Shown: in pieces, positions 1 to 5,121 of the stretch
How positions within the stretch are numbered: position 1 is the stretch's first letter
How the letters are laid out: every line of letters starts with the position of its first letter
Source of the DNA: Bacteroidia bacterium
GTDB taxonomy: Bacteria > Bacteroidota > Bacteroidia > Chitinophagales > Saprospiraceae
Reading direction: 5' to 3'
Assembly (NCBI GenBank): GCA_030431945.1
Contig: JAUIIF010000302.1
Span: 1 to 5,993 of the forward strand
DNA length: 5,993 bases
Position numbers and translations under genes: made by a program
The notes under the pieces: generated by a model
Database searches by the model: none
What the model was told of the DNA's origin: nothing
The model's input: only the letters and a program-made list of their open reading frames with translations

Positions 1-1
1 G

Positions 2-442
2 CTCCGAACGGACAACACCAACGAAGATTTTCGCGCGCTCGTCGCTCTCCTTGACGCTCACCTTGCGGTAACCGATGAGGACGAACACGATTTTTATCAC
101 CAGTACAATGGTCTGGAAGACATCAAGTTTGTTGTGATGGCCTACGCCGGTGATCTCCCCGTTGGCTGCGGAGCGATCAAACACCTGCAAGCAGGTGCCA
201 TGGAAGTAAAGCGGATGTTTACGGCCCCGGAGCACCGGGGCCGGGGCATTGCCGTAATGGTGCTCGAAGAACTCGAAGTCTGGGCCGGGGAGCTGGGGTA
301 CAGCCGCTGCATTTTGGAAACGGGCGTGCGCCAGCCCTACGCCATCCGGCTGTACGAGAAGCAGGGCTACCGGCGCATTCCTAATTACGGTCAGTACGTC
401 GGGGTGGACAACAGTGTTTGTATGGAGAAGGAGCTGAGCTGA
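2..442 (+). CDS. GNAT family N-acetyltransferase (5' end outside window)
   Basis: This is the C-terminal 146 residues of a GNAT-fold acetyltransferase, which transfers an acetyl group from acetyl-CoA to an amine. The open frame reaches the left edge with no stop. The residues before the internal ATG at 134 (LRTDNTNEDF at the start, then HDFYHQYN) fit the usual N-terminus of this family, so that ATG is not the start and probably only a few residues are missing. Seen in the fragment: VGCGAIK (residues 54-60, the central beta strands), MEVKRMF followed by PEHRGRGIA (about 67-84), which is the acetyl-CoA pyrophosphate-binding motif A (R-x-x-G-x-A), and AIRLYEKQGY (114-123), the typical motif B helix ending. 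The family is known for acetylating small amines or protein N-termini; the substrate here cannot be read. The gene ends 2 bases before the stop of the convergent dehalogenase gene. The family call is firm and the substrate unknown. Confidence 0.9.
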   Translation, partial: LRTDNTNEDFRALVALLDAHLAVTDEDEHDFYHQYNGLEDIKFVVMAYAGDLPVGCGAIKHLQAGAMEVKRMFTAPEHRGRGIAVMVLEELEVWAGELGYSRCILETGVRQPYAIRLYEKQGYRRIPNYGQYVGVDNSVCMEKELS

Positions 443-444
443 GA

Positions 445-1341
445 TTAACTGCCACAAAAAGCGCAGATCTCCTGTACCAACTCCCCGGCACAATCCTCCT
501 GCAAGAAATGCCCGCCGCCGGCCATGATTTTGTGCCGCTTTCCTTGTGCACCGGGAATTTTCTGCTGCAGTATTTTCTCGGCGCCGGCGGTAATCGGATC
601 GTTGTCGCTGAACAAGGTCAGAAAGGGAACTTTCAGCTCCACCAGTCGCAGCCAGGCCGCCCGGTTGGCCGGAGCAGCGGGATCGTTGGGGGTGGCGGGC
701 ACCAGCTCCGGGAAGCAGCGGGCACCGGCCTTGTACGTTTCGTCCGGAAAAGGTGCATCGTAAGCAGCCACTTCTGCCGGCGTAAGCTTAGTCACGGTAC
801 CCAGCTGCAGCAGGTCGCCTACGGGGAAGGGGTTCATCGTCCTGGCCATAGTTTTCCAGCGGGCGAAGGCTGGGCCCAGGTCCTGATCTCCGGTAGGCAG
901 GAAGGTATTGGCGGCGATGACGCGCGCGAAGCGCGCGGGGTTATCCGCCAGGAGCCGCAGACCGATCAGGCCTCCCCAATCCTGGACAAAGAGGTTAATT
1001 TGCGTCAGGTCCAGGCGGTCAAAGAGCAATTCTTTTACCCAGTTCACGTGCCACCCGTAGCTGTAGTCTTTTTCCTGCACCGGCTTATCGGAACGCCCGA
1101 AGCCGATCAGGTCCGGGGCAATGACCCGGAAGCCCGCCGCCGTCAGGCCCGGGATCATCTTCCGGTAGAGGTAACTCCAGGAAGGCTCCCCGTGGAGGCA
1201 GACGATCAGGCCGGCCGTACCGGCCGGGTTTTCATCCAGGTAGTGCATCCGTAAGCCACCGCTCACTTCAACGTAATGCGGGGTAAAGTCATAACCAGGC
1301 AGGTTGGCAAACCGACTGGCGGGGGTACGGAGAAATTGCAT
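445..1341 (-). CDS. Haloalkane dehalogenase, HLD-I (DhlA-like) type
   Basis: This 298-residue alpha/beta-hydrolase, a normal full length for the family, is predicted to hydrolyse carbon-halogen bonds of haloalkanes to an alcohol and a halide in the cytoplasm (no signal peptide). The whole expected active site is visible: the oxyanion-hole segment HGEPSW (50-55), the segment DLIGFGRSDKP (77-87), the nucleophile elbow VQDWGG with nucleophile D121 and halide-binding W122, a cap-domain FARWK (159-163) whose W162 matches the second halide-binding Trp of DhlA, the acid D248 in FSDNDPIT (244-251), and the base H278 in GGGHFLQED (275-283). An acid after strand 7 together with the HGEP(S/T)W motif points to subfamily I rather than II (LinB/DhaA). 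The start ATG gives the usual N-terminus (LRTPASRFANLPGYDF). Other HLD-like hydrolases can have unknown natural substrates, so the chemistry is well supported but the physiological substrate is not. It converges on the acetyltransferase gene and has no operon partner. Confidence 0.92.
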   Translation of the reverse strand: MQFLRTPASRFANLPGYDFTPHYVEVSGGLRMHYLDENPAGTAGLIVCLHGEPSWSYLYRKMIPGLTAAGFRVIAPDLIGFGRSDKPVQEKDYSYGWHVNWVKELLFDRLDLTQINLFVQDWGGLIGLRLLADNPARFARVIAANTFLPTGDQDLGPAFARWKTMARTMNPFPVGDLLQLGTVTKLTPAEVAAYDAPFPDETYKAGARCFPELVPATPNDPAAPANRAAWLRLVELKVPFLTLFSDNDPITAGAEKILQQKIPGAQGKRHKIMAGGGHFLQEDCAGELVQEICAFCGS

Positions 1342-1457
1342 AAGGCTAAAGCTAAGGGGTTATTCTTCCGCGGGCGTTAATATTTATTGTCGCGAGACTA
1401 AAAAAATCACTCGCTGGTTTGGTTACTCGAACGACCAGCTTAATCCGGAAAAAATAA
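1342..1457. other. Intergenic, upstream of the dehalogenase gene
   Basis: This AT-richer stretch lies upstream of the dehalogenase start and must carry its promoter. I find no full TAnnTTTG box in the right place; the nearest match on the minus strand, TAGCTTTA (1347-1354), has one mismatch and lies too close to the ATG to be convincing. Stops are frequent in the plus-strand frame that later carries the barrel remnant, so I see no gene here. Confidence 0.5.
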
Positions 1458-1772
1458 CATGCCCCGGCCTGCTCCATCGTCAGGAAGGTCTACTACCTGA
1501 GCGGCTAATCCGCAAAGAGGTTCCGGTGCGGGCAGGTAGTCGCCGAGCCGTTTCACCAAGGTCAGGTATTTGCGGGGGAGACCGTAGACGTTGGGGAGGT
1601 ACCCGCCTTTAGCGCCATTCCCCGGAGCGTCGTCCAAACCCGGTTTGACTTTTTTGCCCTGGGTGGCGTAGCCTGTGCCATAACCCCAAAATGGTCCGTA
1701 GGATTAGAATACAATACCCTGGTCGGCTGGGGACAGGGTTTTCTGGGCCTGCAACTCCGCCGGCGCGTCTGA
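1458..1772 (+). pseudogene. Decayed 3' end of an outer-membrane beta-barrel protein gene
   Basis: In the frame ending with the TGA at 1770-1772, translation after the in-frame TAA at 1506-1508 gives 87 residues with no Met. The last part looks like amphipathic barrel strands: VVQTRFDFFALGGVACAI, then TPKWSVGLEYN, then GWGQGFLGLQLRRRV at the very C-terminus. Alternating hydrophobic residues, a short TPKW turn and a final strand ending in basic residues are what Bacteroidota porin-like or OmpA-like barrels show at their C-terminus. Before the TAA the same frame reads IVRKVYYLSG (about 1476-1505), which could be one more strand interrupted by the stop, and another TAA at 1455-1457 marks the left limit. 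There is no start codon, signal peptide or room for a whole gene, so a remnant of a deleted or decayed gene is the simplest reading. No family can be named, and a chance open frame in GC-rich DNA is the alternative. Confidence 0.4.
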
Positions 1773-1864
1773 GGCAGGGCGCGGCCGCAGGTGCGGGGAA
1801 AGTTTAAGCGGGAGCCGGCCTGGCTTCCAAACTTTTTTGGCACCTGCGTTCGCGCCCAACTGCC

Positions 1865-1872
1865 TATCTTCC
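1865..1872 (+). promoter_or_regulatory. Possible weak -7 box of the esterase gene
   Basis: TATCTTCC matches six of eight positions of the Bacteroidota -7 consensus TAnnTTTG and lies 18 bases before the esterase ATG, a spacing like that of the much better box at 4954-4961. I see no TTTG -33 element at the usual distance; the nearest TTTG (1836-1839) is somewhat too far upstream. This is a weak call. Confidence 0.25.
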
Positions 1873-1890
1873 GCAGCAAATCCCTCTTGC

Positions 1891-3594
1891 ATGCGCATCC
1901 TCTACCTTGCCTTTTCCTTCCTTATCCTATCTGCCCTGTGCTCCGCCCAAACGGTCAGCGTCCGCCTGCCGGCGGCCCTGGCCGACGAGCCGCTCGACGG
2001 CCGTCTCCTCGTTATGCTCTCCACGCAGAGCGATGGTGAACCACGCTTTAACATCACCGATGGCCCCGCCACCGGCCAGGTTTTCGGCATGGACGTAGAA
2101 GGTTGGGCGCCAGGAACGAGCATAACCCTGGATGCTTCCGCCGTCGGATATCCACTAGCGCAACTGCGTGACCTCCCCGCCGGCACCTACCGGATACAAG
2201 CCCTCCTGCACAAGTACGAAACCTTTACCCGTTCCGACGGGCACACCGTGAAACTGCCCATGGACCGCGGCGAAGGCCAGCAGTGGAACCGGGCTCCTGG
2301 CAACCTACTCAGTACCCCCCGACCAATCACCCTTACCGCCGGCAAAACAATTACCGTGGACTTTGACCAGAGCATCGCCCCCATCGAGCCGGTCAAGGAC
2401 ACGGAGTGGATCAAGCACGTAAAAATCCGTTCCAAGCTACTGAGCGATTTCTGGGGCAGGGATATGTACCTGGGCGCACACGTGCTACTGCCGGCCGGCT
2501 GGGCGGAGCACCCCGACGTAAAGTATCCCTTAGCCGTGTTCCACGGCCATTTCCCCACTGACTTCGGTGGTTTCCGGACGACCCCGCCCGACACCAGCCA
2601 GCCCTGCGAATACAGCGCACGTTTTGGCCTCGATTGCTACAACCATATCCAGGAACAGGAAGCCTATGATTTTTATCAACAGTGGAGCGGGCCGAACTTC
2701 CCGCGGGTACTAGCCATCGAAATCCAGCACGCCAATCCTTACTACGACGACAGCTACGCGGTAAACTCCCAGAACCTCGGTCCGTACGGCGATGCCATCA
2801 CCTACGAACTGATTCCTTACATCGAAGAGAAATTTCGCGGCATCGGCGAAGGCTGGGCGCGCATTCTCTACGGTGGCAGCACCGGTGGTTGGGAAGCCCT
2901 GGCCGTCCAGGTACTGTACCCGGACGACTACGGTACCTGCTACGCGGCCTGCCCCGACCCGATTGATTTCCGGGCCTACACCGTGGTCAACCTGTACGAA
3001 GACGACAATGCCTACTTCCTGAAAAGCGACCTCAAAAAAACGGAGCGCCCCGCCCACCGGGATAGCCTGGGCCACGTTTCTTCCACCCTCCGTGAGGTGA
3101 ACCAGCGCGAACTGGCGCTGGGCAGCAAAAGCCGGAGCGGCCAGCAGTGGGACATTTGGGAGGCCGTTTATTCCCCCGTCGGACCGGACGGCTATCCCCT
3201 GCGTATCTGGGACAAAGTGACCGGCAAGATCAACCCGGCCGTCGCCCGCCACTGGAAAGAGAACTACGACCTGAGCTGGATCATGAAACGCGACTGGGCC
3301 ACCCTGGGGCCCAAGCTCGCCGGCAAGATCAACATCTACTGCGGTGACATGGACAACTATTACCTGAACAACGCCGTCTACCTCACCGAGGAATTCCTCG
3401 AATCCACCACCACCCCGTACTACAACGGAGAGGTCGACTACGGCGACCGCGCCGAGCACTGCTGGAACGGCGACCACACCCAACCCAATGCCATCAGCCG
3501 CTTACGCTACAACCAAATGTTTATCCCCAAGTGGGCTAAGACCGTGGGGGTACTGGCGCCGGAGGGAGCGGACCTGACGAGCTGGCGGTACTAG
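1891..3594 (+). CDS. Secreted putative esterase (esterase D / enterochelin-esterase-like alpha/beta-hydrolase)
   Basis: This 567-residue protein has an N-terminal Sec signal peptide (MRILYLAFSFLILSALCSAQ, likely cut after C-S-A), so it acts in the periplasm or outside the cell. Residues about 21-160 form a Thr/Asp-rich, strand-rich domain (GTYRIQALLH at 98-107) resembling the beta-sandwich leaders of secreted esterases. Residues about 190-550 form the hydrolase: KYPLAVFHG (211-219), then YELIPYIEEKF (305-315), then the nucleophile elbow YGGSTGGWE with S330 in G-x-S-x-G. YCGDMDNYYL (483-492) carries the likely acid (D486 or D488), and EHCWNGDH (522-529) the likely base, H523 by analogy with the G-H-x-W motif, with H529 as alternative. 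Six cysteines (239, 249, 350, 354, 484, 524) in an exported protein could form disulfides. An upstream in-frame ATG at 1837 is rejected because it would bury the signal peptide behind 18 polar residues. The substrate (acylated polysaccharide, siderophore ester or other) is unknown. The gene ends at a shared hairpin terminator. Confidence 0.85.
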   Translation: MRILYLAFSFLILSALCSAQTVSVRLPAALADEPLDGRLLVMLSTQSDGEPRFNITDGPATGQVFGMDVEGWAPGTSITLDASAVGYPLAQLRDLPAGTYRIQALLHKYETFTRSDGHTVKLPMDRGEGQQWNRAPGNLLSTPRPITLTAGKTITVDFDQSIAPIEPVKDTEWIKHVKIRSKLLSDFWGRDMYLGAHVLLPAGWAEHPDVKYPLAVFHGHFPTDFGGFRTTPPDTSQPCEYSARFGLDCYNHIQEQEAYDFYQQWSGPNFPRVLAIEIQHANPYYDDSYAVNSQNLGPYGDAITYELIPYIEEKFRGIGEGWARILYGGSTGGWEALAVQVLYPDDYGTCYAACPDPIDFRAYTVVNLYEDDNAYFLKSDLKKTERPAHRDSLGHVSSTLREVNQRELALGSKSRSGQQWDIWEAVYSPVGPDGYPLRIWDKVTGKINPAVARHWKENYDLSWIMKRDWATLGPKLAGKINIYCGDMDNYYLNNAVYLTEEFLESTTTPYYNGEVDYGDRAEHCWNGDHTQPNAISRLRYNQMFIPKWAKTVGVLAPEGADLTSWRY

Positions 3595-3595
3595 G

Positions 3596-3662
3596 CGGTA
3601 GCACCAAAAAAAAGGGACGCAACCCGAAGATTGCGTCCCTGCTTTTTGGGGCGGTGCTACCG
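3596..3662. terminator. Bidirectional nested hairpin terminator
   Basis: The inner stem AGGGACGCAA (3613-3622) pairs perfectly with TTGCGTCCCT (3631-3640) around an 8-base loop. It is followed on the plus strand by GCTTTTT and on the minus strand by an eight-base T run (3606-3613 read in reverse), so it can end transcription from both convergent genes. An outer perfect 10-bp arm, CGGTAGCACC (3596-3605) with GGTGCTACCG (3653-3662), extends the structure almost exactly to the two stop codons, with A/T pairing possible between the arms. Confidence 0.9.
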
Positions 3663-3663
3663 G

Positions 3664-4932
3664 TTATTCCAGTACGCCGTCCAGTGCTTTCTGGGCAATG
3701 GCTTCGCCCATCTTAGCGTAGGTGCCGTCTTCCAGTTTGGTCCGTACGGCCTTGAAGGCATCGATCGTGGTCTGGATGTCCTCCGGGCTGTGCTCGGCCG
3801 TCGGGATGAGGCGCAGCAACAGTTGGCCTTTCGGAATCATCGGAGGCAGCACGATGGAACAGAAGATGCCGTAGTTTTCGCGCATATCGTAGATCAGGGC
3901 CCCCGCTTCGTATTCGCTGCCGTGCATGTACACCGGCGTTACGCAGGCACCGGTGTTACCGATGTCGAAGCCGGCCTCTTTGAGGCCGCTCTGCAGGTGG
4001 TTGACGTTGCGCCACAGTTTTTCGCGCAGTTCCGGCATGGTACGGAGCAGGCGCAGGCGCGTCAGGGCACCTTTTACCATCGGCATACAGAGGCTCTTGG
4101 CGAAGAGCTGGCTCCGCAGGTTGTAGCGGAAGAACTCCATGATGTCCTTATCACCGGAGATGAAGGCACCGAAGCCGGACATTGCCTTGGCGAAGGTGGA
4201 GAAGTAGATGTCGATCTGGTCCTGGATGCCCTGAGCTTCGCCGGCTCCCATACCGGTTTCGCCGAGGGTACCGAAGCCGTGCGCGTCGTCCACCAGCAGG
4301 CGGAAACCGTACTCTTCCTTAAAGGCACAGATTTCTTTGAGGATGCCCTGTTCGCCGCGCATACCAAAGACACCTTCCGAGATGACGAGAATGCCGGAGT
4401 TACGTTTTTCAGCTTCGGCCTTCGCCTGCTTAATCCGTACTTCGAAGTGCTCGATGTCGTTGTGCTTGAAGGCGTACTTCGGGCCCTGGTGCATCCGGAT
4501 ACCGTCCATGATACACGCGTGGTCATCACGGTCGTATACCACCACATCGTGGCGGGTGAGACAGGCGTCCACGACGGACATAATGCCCTGGTAACCGAAG
4601 TTCAACAAGACCGCTTCCTCCTTCTGCGTAAATTCCGCGAGTTCACGCTCCAGCTGCAGGTGGGCGTCAGTTTCTCCGCTCATGATCCGGGCACCCATGG
4701 GGTACGCCATACCGTATTCGGCGGCTGCTTCTGCGTCAGCCTTACGTACTTCCGGGTGGTTGGTGAGCCCCAGGTAAGAGTTGATACTCCAGATGATGTA
4801 TTCTTTACCGCGGAACTGCATCCGCGGGCCGAGCTCACCTTCCAGTTTAGGGAAGGAGAAGTAACCGTGGGCAACATCCTGGTACTGACCAAGTGGGCCT
4901 TTAAAGCTGAATTTTTCGAAGAGATCCTTCAT
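3664..4932 (-). CDS. PLP-dependent alpha-oxoamine synthase (serine palmitoyltransferase / cysteate acyltransferase / KBL-like)
   Basis: This 422-residue fold-type I PLP enzyme belongs to the alpha-oxoamine synthase family, which condenses an amino acid with an acyl thioester and releases CO2. Numbered from the ATG at 4932: NSYLGLTNHPEVRKADAEAA (51-70), GMAYPMGARIMSG (74-86), DDHACIMDG with ring-stacking H138, VISEGVFGM (183-191), VDDAHGFGT with D215 (contacts the PLP ring nitrogen) and H218, and STFAKAM with the Schiff-base lysine K249. The C-terminal domain carries IPKGQLLLRLIPTAEHS. Length fits the family, and there is no signal peptide. The G-M-A-Y-P-M-G-A-R segment differs from the G-C-A-G-S-R of classical bacterial serine palmitoyltransferases, so a different amino acid or acyl donor is possible; cysteate acyltransferase of sulfonolipid (capnine) synthesis is one candidate, glycine C-acetyltransferase another. 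An in-frame TTG at 4956 would add 8 residues but lies inside the -7 box, so ATG 4932 is chosen. The family is certain, the substrate not. Confidence 0.9.
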   Translation of the reverse strand: MKDLFEKFSFKGPLGQYQDVAHGYFSFPKLEGELGPRMQFRGKEYIIWSINSYLGLTNHPEVRKADAEAAAEYGMAYPMGARIMSGETDAHLQLERELAEFTQKEEAVLLNFGYQGIMSVVDACLTRHDVVVYDRDDHACIMDGIRMHQGPKYAFKHNDIEHFEVRIKQAKAEAEKRNSGILVISEGVFGMRGEQGILKEICAFKEEYGFRLLVDDAHGFGTLGETGMGAGEAQGIQDQIDIYFSTFAKAMSGFGAFISGDKDIMEFFRYNLRSQLFAKSLCMPMVKGALTRLRLLRTMPELREKLWRNVNHLQSGLKEAGFDIGNTGACVTPVYMHGSEYEAGALIYDMRENYGIFCSIVLPPMIPKGQLLLRLIPTAEHSPEDIQTTIDAFKAVRTKLEDGTYAKMGEAIAQKALDGVLE

Positions 4933-4943
4933 ATTGTATTGCT

Positions 4944-4957
4944 TTTGCGAGCGCAAA
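4944..4957. repeat. Inverted repeat overlapping the oxoamine synthase promoter
   Basis: TTTGCG (4944-4949), a 2-base spacer and CGCAAA (4952-4957) form a perfect 6-bp inverted repeat. Its right arm shares bases with the -7 box and its left arm covers the expected transcription start, which is where a repressor operator could sit. The core GCGAGCGCA (4947-4955) recurs exactly at 5018-5026, in the same spacer and nearer the divergent gene. The short length and GC-rich setting mean that chance is possible. Confidence 0.3.
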
Positions 4958-4961
4958 GATA
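4954..4961 (-). promoter_or_regulatory. Bacteroidota -7 promoter box of the oxoamine synthase gene
   Basis: Read on the minus strand this is TATCTTTG, a full match to the Bacteroidota -7 consensus TAnnTTTG, 21 bases before the ATG at 4932. Transcription would start a few bases further on, leaving a short leader of roughly 10-15 bases that contains no Shine-Dalgarno sequence but is A-rich, as is usual in this phylum. A clear TTTG -33 element is not seen at the usual spacing. Confidence 0.65.
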
Positions 4962-5121
4962 CGGCAGGATTGGTAGTATGCTAACAAGGTTTGTATGATA
5001 CTAGCGTCATTTTTGGCGCGAGCGCAGGTGCAGGGGAGGAGATAGTGGCCGGCCGGCAGCATCTACCGGGGTCCGTGACCTTTTTATCAGCCTCTCCTGT
5101 TGATCAATTAAACCCGGCCTG

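Noticed and set aside
921..937. GC palindrome CGCGCGC-GAA-GCGCGCG
   Set aside because: It lies within the dehalogenase coding sequence (the stretch encoding NPARFARVIAAN), has no T run, and is explained by Ala/Arg codons in GC-rich DNA.
418..1254. A 278-codon open frame on the plus strand opposite the dehalogenase gene
   Set aside because: The minus-strand dehalogenase has every expected active-site residue; the plus-strand translation has none and is an antisense shadow.
1304..1612. A 102-codon plus-strand frame across the dehalogenase start and the following gap
   Set aside because: It begins inside the dehalogenase gene on the other strand, is highly basic with no recognisable motif, and its right part overlaps the barrel-like frame, which reads better.
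1837..1890. An upstream in-frame ATG that would lengthen the esterase by 18 residues
   Set aside because: It would put a polar extension in front of a well-formed Sec signal peptide, and the possible -7 box at 1865-1872 would fall inside the coding sequence.
2710..3483. A 257-codon open frame on the minus strand inside the esterase gene
   Set aside because: It is antisense to a well-supported esterase, is dominated by Val, Gly and Ala repeats, and shows no motif or start context.
3631..4998. A 455-codon open frame on the plus strand opposite the oxoamine synthase gene
   Set aside because: It lies antisense to a gene with clear catalytic motifs, and the translation (rich in His, Val, Phe and Gly with no recognisable motif) is what the reverse complement of a GC-biased coding frame gives. 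It also crosses the terminator and the promoter region.
4988..5017. Possible promoter TTTG ... CATTTTTG for the divergent right-hand gene
   Set aside because: The -7-like box has a mismatch at its first base, the spacing to the TTTG is too short (about 14 bases), and the leader would exceed 90 bases. There is not enough to call it.
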